NCBI GenBank assembly: GCA_016200915.1
Contig: JACQDV010000008.1
Location: 248,001 to 312,000 of the forward strand
Direction: 5' to 3'
DNA: 64,000 bases
Source of the DNA: Sphingobacteriales bacterium
GTDB taxonomy: Bacteria > Bacteroidota > Bacteroidia > Chitinophagales > Chitinophagaceae
Shown: positions 1 to 8,152 of the stretch, in pieces
Position numbering within the stretch: the first letter of the stretch is position 1
Layout: each line of letters begins with the position of its first letter
Notes under the pieces: generated by a model
Told to the model about the DNA's origin: nothing
Databases searched by the model: none
Seen by the model: only the letters and a program-made list of their open reading frames with translations
Made by a program: the position numbers and the translations under genes

Positions 1-1916
1 AATTACAAACACAGGATTTTGTTAGTCCCTATTACAGGGATGAAAGTATTTTACTTGGATTAGGGTTTACTCCATATCAACTAATGTTACAATTGCTGGC
101 AAAAGGTGATGATATATTTACTGGAGGAAGAGAATATTATGCACATCCGAATTATAAAGGAGAAGACAAACCAACAATTATTCATCAGAGCAGTGCCACC
201 GGCATGCAGGCAATTCCAACAACAGGAATAGCACAGGGAATTCAGTATTTAGAAAAAATAAAATCTGATCAACTAAGAAAAGGCGACAAAGGAGAATTGC
301 CAATTGTGATTTGTTCATTTGGCGATGCCAGTATTACAGAAGGGGAGGTAAGTGAAGCATTTCAGTTTGCCGTATTAAAGCAATTGCCCATCATTTATTT
401 AGTTCAGGATAATAACTGGGGTATTAGTGTAAGCGTTGATGAAGCAAGAGCAATGAATGCATTTGAATTTGCTGCAGGATTTAAAGGTATGCATCGCATA
501 CAAGTGGATGGGAGCGATTTTGAAGCTTCTTTTGAAGTGATGAAACAGGTTTGTGATTTTGTACGAAAGGAACGTAAACCATATTTGGTACATGCACAAG
601 TTCCTTTATTGGGTCATCACACCAGTGGGGTGAGAAAAGAGTTTTATCGTAGTAAGGAGGATTTAGAAAAACATCTTCAACATGATCCGGGCCCAAAACT
701 TCGCAATAAACTTTTATATAAAGGATTTACCGAAGCTGAATTACTGAATATTGAAAAAGAAGCTGCTGATTTTATTGCAAAGCAATTTGAAAAAGCAAAG
801 AATGCTCCTGAACCTGATCCATCAACAGTTAGTGAACATGTATTTGCTCCAACAACAATAACAGAAGAAAAAGGAGAGAGAAATCCTGCGGGTGCCAATA
901 AAGTTTTAATGGTTGATGCAGCCTTATTTGCTATTCGTGAAATAATGGAACAACATCCGTACGCATTATTATTTGGACAGGATGTAGGAAGAAGATTAGG
1001 TGGCGTATTTCGGGAAGCAGCAACATTAGCAGAACAATTTGGTGATCACCGGGTGTTTAATACAGCTATACAGGAAGCCTATATCGTTGGTTCAACAGTT
1101 GGTTTAAGTGTAGTAGGATTAAAACCAATTGTTGAAGTACAATTTGCAGATTATATCTATCCCGGTTTAAATCAGTTAGTAACAGAAGTAGCTAAATCAT
1201 GTTATCTCAGTAACGGTAAGTTTCCGGTGTCCATGATTCTTCGTGTTCCTATAGGTGCCTATGGTGGCGGCGGTCCTTATCATAGCGGAAGTGTGGAATC
1301 AACATTGCTTTCAATAAAAGGAATTAAAATAGCTTACCCTTCCAATGCTGCTGATATGAAAGGGCTGATGAAAGCAGCTTATTATGATTCTAATCCGGTG
1401 ATCATGCTGGAGCATAAAGGACTTTACTGGAGTAAGGTGCCCGGAACGGAAGAAGCTAAAACAACCGAACCATCATCAAATTATATTCTTCCGTTCGGAA
1501 AAGCCAATATTGTTTTACATGCAAAAGAAGAATTTATTGAATCCGGAGAAACATGTTGTGTTATTACTTATGGAATGGGAGTGTACTGGACAAAGAGTGC
1601 CTCAAAAAATTTTCCAGGGAAAATCGAAATTATTGATCTGAGAACATTATACCCTTTGGATGAAGAGTTGATATTCTCCACTGTAAAAAAACATGGTAAA
1701 TGTTTAGTACTTACTGAAGAACAACAAAACAATTCATTTGCCGAAGCATTAGCTGGCCGTATTGCTAAAAATTGTTTTTCTTCTCTTGATGCACCGGTAC
1801 AGGTGTTGGGTGCATTAAATCTGCCGGCTGTGCCTATGAATATTCATTTGGAACAAGCAATGCTTCCTGATAAAGAAAAGGTAATTTCCATTCTGAATTA
1901 TTTATTGTCATACTAA
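1..1916 (+). CDS. 2-oxoacid dehydrogenase E1, fused alpha and beta subunits (5' end outside window)
   Basis: This is the thiamine-diphosphate-dependent E1 component of a 2-oxoacid dehydrogenase complex, probably of the branched-chain 2-oxoacid type; it would decarboxylate a 2-oxoacid and pass the acyl group to lipoyl-E2 in the cytoplasm. The frame is open from base 3 and residues before the first Met at 84 (DFVSPYYRDES) fit the E1-alpha N-terminal region, so the gene begins upstream. The ThDP motif starts with GDASITEGE near base 320 and ends with DNNW near 410. After a linker around 780-900 an E1-beta half follows (LFGQDVGRRLGGVF near 970, then a transketolase C-terminal domain). Single-chain alpha-beta E1 proteins are common in Bacteroidota. 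No E2 or E3 gene is in view, so the exact substrate is open. Confidence 0.88.
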   Translation, partial: LQTQDFVSPYYRDESILLGLGFTPYQLMLQLLAKGDDIFTGGREYYAHPNYKGEDKPTIIHQSSATGMQAIPTTGIAQGIQYLEKIKSDQLRKGDKGELPIVICSFGDASITEGEVSEAFQFAVLKQLPIIYLVQDNNWGISVSVDEARAMNAFEFAAGFKGMHRIQVDGSDFEASFEVMKQVCDFVRKERKPYLVHAQVPLLGHHTSGVRKEFYRSKEDLEKHLQHDPGPKLRNKLLYKGFTEAELLNIEKEAADFIAKQFEKAKNAPEPDPSTVSEHVFAPTTITEEKGERNPAGANKVLMVDAALFAIREIMEQHPYALLFGQDVGRRLGGVFREAATLAEQFGDHRVFNTAIQEAYIVGSTVGLSVVGLKPIVEVQFADYIYPGLNQLVTEVAKSCYLSNGKFPVSMILRVPIGAYGGGGPYHSGSVESTLLSIKGIKIAYPSNAADMKGLMKAAYYDSNPVIMLEHKGLYWSKVPGTEEAKTTEPSSNYILPFGKANIVLHAKEEFIESGETCCVITYGMGVYWTKSASKNFPGKIEIIDLRTLYPLDEELIFSTVKKHGKCLVLTEEQQNNSFAEALAGRIAKNCFSSLDAPVQVLGALNLPAVPMNIHLEQAMLPDKEKVISILNYLLSY

Positions 1917-1938
1917 TGTCTTAAAAGGCTGAATGAAA

Positions 1939-1957
1939 TTTGTCAAAACCTGCTTTT
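1939..1957 (+). repeat. Left copy of a 19-bp imperfect direct repeat
   Basis: The 19 bases beginning TTTGTCAA and ending CCTGCTTTT recur at 3148-3166 with one mismatch (A versus T at the ninth base). The two copies bracket the transposase gene and its terminator about 1.2 kb apart. It is far longer than the 8-bp target duplication known for IS1595 elements, so its origin is unclear. Confidence 0.5.
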
Positions 1958-2100
1958 GATTAGATGATATTTAATCAATTAATCTTGTATTGAACAAATA
2001 TCCTATTCAATTACCGCTTATAAATATTTAACTACATTCTTCGGATCAAGTTTGTCTTTTTTACAGTAACCATTTGTACTTGACCACCCAAAACCGACGA

Positions 2101-2796
2101 ATGAAGAATAAATATTTAAAAGGGGCACATCTTTCAGAAAGAAAGTTTAAGGAAATACTCAAGCTTTTTTGCGAAGATCTTACGGCTACCCAAATTGCCA
2201 ACATTAGTGACATTAGCAGGGTAACGGTTAATAACTATCTTAAATTAATACGGACACACATTGCTAAGTTTTGTGAAGAAAAAAATCCCCGCTATGTTAC
2301 TCAGGGATATTTGCCATATATACCCATCAATGGTTTTTCAATGGGACTGGAAAGTGATGACGGGAGCAACAGGAAATGTTTGTTTGGGTTGTATAAAAAA
2401 GGTGATCTTGTTTTTGCCGATGTTATGATGCATCCTGATCAGAAGGAATTAATTGATTGGGCCAAAGGAAAACTAACAGCAGATAAATCAATCAGCCTGT
2501 CAGATAATTATGGACATTATTATGCAATTGCTGATTTCAATAACTATCGCCTTTACCGGGTAACCCAAGTTGATAAAACAGATTCAGTAAAAGGAAAAAA
2601 TTACCTGGATGAAATTGATTTCTTTTGGGGATCTCTAAAAGCCCGTACTGCCAAGTTTCGTGGATTAAGCGGACATACATTGTTTTTACATGTAAAAGAA
2701 ACCGAGTTTCGGTATAATAACCGTAATACCGACCTTTTTGAATTACTGAATCATATTATATTAAGACGACCATTGCATTACTCAAAAGCAATATAA
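2101..2796 (+). CDS. IS1595/ISXO2-type transposase, solitary
   Basis: This is a 231-residue DDE-type transposase-like protein. The ATG at 2101 is preferred over a TTG at 2074. An N-terminal helix-turn-helix (about residues 15-50, TATQIANISDISRVTVNNY) is followed by the ISXO2-like domain. Recognisable family landmarks are SDNY (Asp135, matching the second catalytic Asp in SDGW), DEIDFFWGSLKAR (matching the INGIESFWS block) and LHVKETEFRYNNRN near residue 200, the family's signature end. The first acidic position, usually VEVDE, reads GLESDDG here with a shortened loop, so activity is doubtful. No zinc-ribbon is present and no terminal inverted repeats were found. It could be a decayed or immobile insertion sequence, or a domesticated copy. 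It ends just before a strong terminator. Confidence 0.75.
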   Translation: MKNKYLKGAHLSERKFKEILKLFCEDLTATQIANISDISRVTVNNYLKLIRTHIAKFCEEKNPRYVTQGYLPYIPINGFSMGLESDDGSNRKCLFGLYKKGDLVFADVMMHPDQKELIDWAKGKLTADKSISLSDNYGHYYAIADFNNYRLYRVTQVDKTDSVKGKNYLDEIDFFWGSLKARTAKFRGLSGHTLFLHVKETEFRYNNRNTDLFELLNHIILRRPLHYSKAI

Positions 2797-2816
2797 AATG
2801 ATTTGTAAAAAAGTTG

Positions 2817-2844
2817 AGCGTTCGCAATTGCGAACGCTTTTTTT
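2817..2844 (+). terminator. Intrinsic terminator after the transposase gene
   Basis: Bases 2817-2838 form a perfect 22-bp palindrome (AGCGTTCGCAA and its complement) followed by seven T, 20 bp after the transposase stop codon. Confidence 0.88.
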
Positions 2845-3147
2845 GTGCCTTTTCTGTTCCCATTAATATTGGTTAATAACCATTCATCAATCAGCCTTTT
2901 TACTATTCATGATAAATTAAAAATCATGAAAGTGTCCAATCACCTGTAAATATTTTGTTTTGACACTTGATTAGAAATTAGAATAATCTTTTCATGAAAT
3001 TTTTGTCTGCATAAAATTCTATCATCATTATATTTTATTCATGGCATTTCTGATCCATTCATCAGCAAAAAAGTTTTAATGAAGTTTTCCTGTGGTGATT
3101 TTATATTGAAAGTTTATATAAAAAATTTATCCAGCACCCGTTTTTTG

Positions 3148-3166
3148 TTTGTCAATACCTGCTTTT
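3148..3166 (+). repeat. Right copy of a 19-bp imperfect direct repeat
   Basis: This matches 1939-1957 at 18 of 19 positions. It lies 68 bp upstream of the SusC start, so it may act as a leader or promoter element there rather than being an insertion-sequence boundary. Confidence 0.5.
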
Positions 3167-3233
3167 TCTGTTTGCAGCACAACAATAGTTTTATCACTCC
3201 TTAATAATTATCGATTACATAAAACAACTGATT

Positions 3234-6200
3234 ATGAAAAAAACAACGGTACTACTGTGCTGGCTGTTGCTGCTTGCAGGCGGAAGCCTTATTGCACAAA
3301 CAGTCCAGGTAACAGGCAGGGTTACTGAGGCAAATGGTTCGCCCATATCAGGGGCCTCTATCAGAGAAAAAGGATCAAAAAACGGTACATCAGCAGATGC
3401 TGGTGGTAATTTTAAAATTAGTGTAAGGCAGGGGGCAAGGCTGATCATTAGTGCTGTAGGTTTCGAAGAAAAAGAAGTCACTGCTTCAGCAAATGTGTCA
3501 ATCACATTAGCAGCGGAATCAAAAAGCTTAAGTGAGGTGGTGGTAACAGGCCTGGGTGTTGCAACAAGTAAAAAGAAAACTTCGCTCGACATTGCTTCGC
3601 TAAATTCGAAAGATGTTGCCAAAACAGCAATTCAATCTATTGACCAGGCATTAATTGGAAAAATTGCAGGGGCACAAATTCAGCAGAACAGCGGTGAGCC
3701 AGGGTCTTCTGCCTCAATTATTTTGAGAGGAATTAATACAGTGGGTAGTGCTCAACCCATGATATTGGTGGATGGCATACAGGTTACAGATATCACCGGC
3801 CTGGATATAGCAAACATTGATAGAATAGAAGTAGCCAAAGGCGCAGCTGCCGGTACGTTATATGGTGCACAGGGAGGTAACGGTGTAATTCAAATATTTA
3901 CCAAAAAGGGCAGCCGCAACAAAAAACCTTCTGTTTCTCTTTCATCAAGAGTTACGATAGACGAAGTACTTAGAGGAAAAGACCTGATTGCAAAACATCA
4001 TCACTTTGTTACGGATGCAAAGGGTAATATTCTTGATGTTAATGGTGAAATACTGAAACCCGATCAGTTTGGAGCATGGCCTGATCCCCAACCCGGAGAT
4101 TTTAACACTGATTATGAATTAAAGAATGATAAGAACTATCAAAATCTGCCCTTGTACGATCACCTATCACAAGCGTTCAGAAAAGCTGTTACTAATATCA
4201 GTACAATAAATGTTTCGGGTGGGGGAGAAAAAAGTGATTACTCGCTTACAGCCTCTTATTTTAACCAGCAAAACGTTTTAAATAATACGCTTAAAAGAAT
4301 CAATCTTGGTTCTAATATTGGCTTTGAGTTATTTAAAGGTTTTACTCTTCGTTCTATTTCACAATTTGTGATACAGGATGAAGACCTGCTCTCTGGTACT
4401 TATAGTACCAACCGGATTATTAATATCGATCCGCTTTTCCAGGCAAGCAATAACAACAGGTTTCTGTTAATTAACTCTTACCCTTATATTGATTTTAACA
4501 ATCGTAATAGTTCTGGTTACTTAACGTTAAAACCAAAGCAACAGGAAAATGCGCTGAACCCATTATCTGAAAGGGAATGGCATGAGCATTTTTCAAAAAC
4601 TAACCGCTTAGTACAAAATATAAATGCTAACTATAAGATCAACCGGTTTGTAGAGTTGGATTATAAATATGGTGTTGAAATATGGAATACTGATTATAAT
4701 GATTTCTATAAAAATCAAACAGGTGTTCCGCAAGCTACTTCTGCTTTTTGGGGAAGTACCGCCACCGGTTCTTTGCGTACGGATTATGTAAAGACAACTT
4801 TCCAAAATTCATTGGCTACACTTTATGTAAAAACAGATTTTCAACAGGACTTTAATTTAAAAGTTCCAATTAAAACAGTTACGCAAGCTTCTTATGACTG
4901 GAGAAAATTTGATTACCGTTCAACTTATTCTAAAGGTTCCGGATTACCTGCTTATCCTCCATATACCATTGCATCGGCAGCACAAAAGGATGCAGGCGAT
5001 TATTATCAAACAGGAGTTACCTACGGAATGTTATTTAACCAGACAATCGATTATGGTAACTACGGAGGTATAACAGGTGGTTTCCGTACAGATTATTCAT
5101 CCGAGTTTGGAGAAGCAAGTAAAGCATTTACTTTCTACAGGGGAACTGCATATTTCCGTCCAAAAGAATTATTCAGATCTAATGTTATCACCGATTGGAA
5201 ACTCAGGGGTGCATATGGTGAATCAGGAATTCAACCTTCAGTGTTTAACGGAGATTATTATGCACGGCAGTTAACACTTACTGTTACTACATTGGGACAA
5301 GGAGGTGTTGCGTTAGCTTATCCAATTACTGCTAACAATTCTGCACTGCGGGTACAGGTAACAAAAGAATTAGAGGTTGGTACTGATATCTCTTTCCGTA
5401 CCGGATTAAATAATTGGTTAGAAAAAATTAGTCTCTCCGGTTCATACTGGAAAAGACAGAACAATAATATCATTCAGCAAGCTCCATTGTCTCTATCTAC
5501 CGGAGCCGGAAGCAAAATTGATAACCTGATTGATATTCAGTCAAACGGGTTGGATTTATCATTGGATGCTGATATGTATCATTCAGAAAATTTTTCCTGG
5601 GATATGAGTGTTCGGTTTGGCAGGGCAAAATCTAAAGTGACTAACATATTTGGCGGACAAAGTGTAGTAAATGGTGTGTTTGCATTAATACCCGGACAAA
5701 ACATTGGAGGATTTTATACGGTTACAGCACTGAAGTCAATAGATCAGTTAAGACCAGATAAAACGCATTATATCGATCCTGCAGATGCAGATAAATATGA
5801 AGTTGTAAATGGAATGGTGGTAGATAAAACAACTAAGAGAGTTCAACTTACCGATCCTAATGATGTAAGTGTGGTGGGAAATGCTTATCCTAAATTCAAT
5901 ATGTCTTTCATCAATAACATTACTTTATTTAAGGATCTGAATATTTCATTCCAGTTAGACTGGTACCAGGGTAACAGTATTTATAACATGACAAAGCAAT
6001 GGTTGTACCGTGACAGAATACATGCTGACTTTGACAAGCCGGTAACTATTAATGGTGAAACCGGTGCATTTGTAAACTTCTATAATAGCCTTTATAACAG
6101 CGTACAACGTACAGGCTGGTTTGTTGAAAATGGATCATTACTGCGTTTAAGAGATGTTACGCTTACTTATAACCTCACTAAGCTTATTAAGCAAAAATGG

Positions 6201-6398
6201 GTTAAAGGAATTAGCCTTACTGCCGGTGCAAGAAACTTATTTACTATCACAAAGTATAGTGGATTAGATCCTGAAGCAACTTCAGCACAGGACAGCCAGG
6301 GTAATATATCAACCGGTGTTGGTGCTATAAAAGGAGTTGATTACTTCGCTGTTCCTAATCTTAAATCATACCTGCTTGGTATCAATATTGACTTTTAA
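3234..6398 (+). CDS. SusC/RagA-family TonB-dependent outer-membrane transporter (locus 1)
   Basis: This 1054-residue protein is the TonB-dependent barrel of a SusC/SusD pair, moving an oligomeric nutrient across the outer membrane. A signal peptide (MKKTTVLLCWLLLLAGG, cut near AQT) leads into a carboxypeptidase-regulatory-like beta domain (about 25-95), a TonB-box-like SLSEVVVTGLG near 100, a plug domain (LRGINTVG, ILVDGIQV, TLYGAQGGNGV) and a long barrel ending in ...INIDF with a terminal Phe. The SusD partner starts 11 bp after the stop. There is no carbohydrate-active enzyme or dedicated regulator beside it, so a peptide, glycan or other substrate cannot be decided. Length is normal for the family. 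Confidence 0.93.
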   Translation: MKKTTVLLCWLLLLAGGSLIAQTVQVTGRVTEANGSPISGASIREKGSKNGTSADAGGNFKISVRQGARLIISAVGFEEKEVTASANVSITLAAESKSLSEVVVTGLGVATSKKKTSLDIASLNSKDVAKTAIQSIDQALIGKIAGAQIQQNSGEPGSSASIILRGINTVGSAQPMILVDGIQVTDITGLDIANIDRIEVAKGAAAGTLYGAQGGNGVIQIFTKKGSRNKKPSVSLSSRVTIDEVLRGKDLIAKHHHFVTDAKGNILDVNGEILKPDQFGAWPDPQPGDFNTDYELKNDKNYQNLPLYDHLSQAFRKAVTNISTINVSGGGEKSDYSLTASYFNQQNVLNNTLKRINLGSNIGFELFKGFTLRSISQFVIQDEDLLSGTYSTNRIINIDPLFQASNNNRFLLINSYPYIDFNNRNSSGYLTLKPKQQENALNPLSEREWHEHFSKTNRLVQNINANYKINRFVELDYKYGVEIWNTDYNDFYKNQTGVPQATSAFWGSTATGSLRTDYVKTTFQNSLATLYVKTDFQQDFNLKVPIKTVTQASYDWRKFDYRSTYSKGSGLPAYPPYTIASAAQKDAGDYYQTGVTYGMLFNQTIDYGNYGGITGGFRTDYSSEFGEASKAFTFYRGTAYFRPKELFRSNVITDWKLRGAYGESGIQPSVFNGDYYARQLTLTVTTLGQGGVALAYPITANNSALRVQVTKELEVGTDISFRTGLNNWLEKISLSGSYWKRQNNNIIQQAPLSLSTGAGSKIDNLIDIQSNGLDLSLDADMYHSENFSWDMSVRFGRAKSKVTNIFGGQSVVNGVFALIPGQNIGGFYTVTALKSIDQLRPDKTHYIDPADADKYEVVNGMVVDKTTKRVQLTDPNDVSVVGNAYPKFNMSFINNITLFKDLNISFQLDWYQGNSIYNMTKQWLYRDRIHADFDKPVTINGETGAFVNFYNSLYNSVQRTGWFVENGSLLRLRDVTLTYNLTKLIKQKWVKGISLTAGARNLFTITKYSGLDPEATSAQDSQGNISTGVGAIKGVDYFAVPNLKSYLLGINIDF

Positions 6399-6409
6399 AA
6401 AATAATTAT

Positions 6410-8080
6410 ATGAAATTGATAAAATCGTTTTTCACAATTCTTATTGCAGGCTCAGTATTGGTTGCCTGTAAAAAAGATTCGCTGAAACAAATCAATCCTA
6501 ATGCACCAACGCCTGATTTATCATTGGCTACAGAACAAGGATTAAAGAATTTTGCATTGGGTATTATGCAAAAGACATTGGCTAATGTGCCGGATGAGGG
6601 CATCACCAATATCATGCATATAAGCTTTTCTATTCACTCAGCATTGGGAGATGAAGTATTTCAGCCGTATGGCAATTTTAGTATTCGCTGGGTAAACCAG
6701 GTTTACCAGATTACATTGCCTAATGGAACTGTAGTTACTAACCCTAACGGGCTTACTCAAAAAGCACAGTTGCAGGGTTTCAATTCAAGAGATGCTGGTG
6801 AAAGAAATGCCTTTGTTTATGAATGGTCGCTTTGTTATTATTTCATCGGGCAAAGCAACCAGTTGCTTAAATCACTTGATAACAACGATATCTCTTTCTC
6901 TGGCGATGCCGCTACTAAGAAGGCAGCATTAAAAGCATGGGCACATTGGTGGAAAGGGTGGAGTTATGCCAGAATAGGTTCAATGTATTTGGCCGGACTG
7001 GTTGTGGACGAGGCCGGTGAGCAAAACCCAAACTATGTTACAAGGGATAAAGTGATTGAAGAAGCATTTAAAAATTTAGATGCCTGTTCAGCAGATATTG
7101 ACGGTGTAACCAGTATCAGCGATTATAATTCGTTGATGCAGGCGATCATTCCAACATTTAATAATAATACTGTAGTTGTTGCTCCGGATATGTGGAAACG
7201 CCAGATCAATTCTTTTAAAGCAAGAACTTTATTGGCTAATAAGAAAGTGGCACAAATGACCGATGCAGATTGGAATGCGGTTAAAGCATTAACGGATGCA
7301 GGATTGAAAGCAGGTGATAATGTGTTTGTATTTGGAATGGATCCTAATGCCTTAAATGATATTTCAGCTGGTTGGCAGCATCCTTATGCTTACATAGGTG
7401 ATTTTGTTCAGTACACTTTTGTAAGTGAACGTTTAATACAGGAATATAAAACAGGTGATAACCGCTTAACTAAAAATTTCATTAAATATACGGATATGAT
7501 TCCGCCCCAATCACCATTTGTGAATATACGTGGTCGTGGATTACAATTGGGAACAAGGTGGAATCCTATTCCAATAGAAGGAGGAGATGCATATGGAGGA
7601 CGAAGTGGAAGTTTTGCAACTAACAACAACAAAGGCACAGTTCCTATAGGCAGTTCTGTTACAGAAAATGATTTAATGAAAGCCGAATGTTTGATTAATC
7701 TCGGACAAACAGATGCAGGGCTTGCGATAGTAGATGCTATTCGTAATGCACAAGGCGCAGCAATTGCTGCTGTTTCAGGTACAGGGTTATCTAAAGCACA
7801 AGCATTAACTGAATTACGAAGAGAAAGACGTGTAGCCTTATTCCTGCAGGGCACAGCTTTTTATGATGCAAGAAGATGGGGTGTTACTGCACCCAAAGCG
7901 AATGGAGGTGGAAGAGATGGAGGTATTGTATTAGTGCCCGGAGCTTTACTGGGAAGTGCAAATGCTTTTGAAGCAGTGCCGTGTTTTCTTGATTACAACT
8001 ATTTAGATTATTGGGATGTACCGCAAAATGAGCTGGACTTTAATGCACCAGCTCCTGGCTCAGCGCCGGTGAAAAACTAA
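6410..8080 (+). CDS. SusD/RagB-family nutrient-binding lipoprotein (locus 1)
   Basis: This 556-residue surface lipoprotein is the lid and ligand-binding partner of the SusC protein just upstream. The N-terminus has a lipobox (LIAGSVLVACKKD, lipidated Cys at about residue 20), and the C-terminal third has the typical SusD block ELRRERRVALFLQGTAFYDARRWG followed by a tail rich in DYNYLDYWDVPQNEL. The gene starts 11 bp after the SusC stop and is surely co-transcribed. A strong hairpin at 8112-8144 follows it. Confidence 0.92.
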   Translation: MKLIKSFFTILIAGSVLVACKKDSLKQINPNAPTPDLSLATEQGLKNFALGIMQKTLANVPDEGITNIMHISFSIHSALGDEVFQPYGNFSIRWVNQVYQITLPNGTVVTNPNGLTQKAQLQGFNSRDAGERNAFVYEWSLCYYFIGQSNQLLKSLDNNDISFSGDAATKKAALKAWAHWWKGWSYARIGSMYLAGLVVDEAGEQNPNYVTRDKVIEEAFKNLDACSADIDGVTSISDYNSLMQAIIPTFNNNTVVVAPDMWKRQINSFKARTLLANKKVAQMTDADWNAVKALTDAGLKAGDNVFVFGMDPNALNDISAGWQHPYAYIGDFVQYTFVSERLIQEYKTGDNRLTKNFIKYTDMIPPQSPFVNIRGRGLQLGTRWNPIPIEGGDAYGGRSGSFATNNNKGTVPIGSSVTENDLMKAECLINLGQTDAGLAIVDAIRNAQGAAIAAVSGTGLSKAQALTELRRERRVALFLQGTAFYDARRWGVTAPKANGGGRDGGIVLVPGALLGSANAFEAVPCFLDYNYLDYWDVPQNELDFNAPAPGSAPVKN

Positions 8081-8111
8081 ATGTGAGGTTAGTTTAGTGA
8101 TTTATTTACCC

Positions 8112-8144
8112 ATGGGCTGCTTTGTACAACGGCAGCCCATTTTC
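8112..8144 (+). terminator. Hairpin/terminator after SusD locus 1
   Basis: A perfect 9-bp stem (ATGGGCTGC at 8112-8120 with GCAGCCCAT at 8132-8140, 11-base loop) is followed by a short T-rich run. It ends only about 9 bases before the start codon of the next gene, so it would limit read-through into that gene rather than simply separating two promoters. Confidence 0.72.
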
Positions 8145-8152
8145 TTATTACA

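Larger units (their letters stand above)
2797..3233. other. Intergenic region before the first SusC gene
   Basis: No gene is visible. It holds the terminator at 2817-2844 and the right copy of the 19-bp repeat at 3148-3166. The rest is AT-rich and presumably carries the promoter of the downstream SusC/SusD pair, but no clean TTTG/TAnnTTTG match was found. Confidence 0.5.

Noticed and set aside
1917-2100. Terminal inverted repeat of an insertion sequence upstream of the transposase
   Set aside because: No segment here has a matching inverted copy downstream of the gene; only the 19-bp direct repeat was found.
7408-7854. 148-codon minus-strand frame inside SusD locus 1
   Set aside because: It is antisense to conserved SusD sequence and low-complexity in character; a shadow frame.
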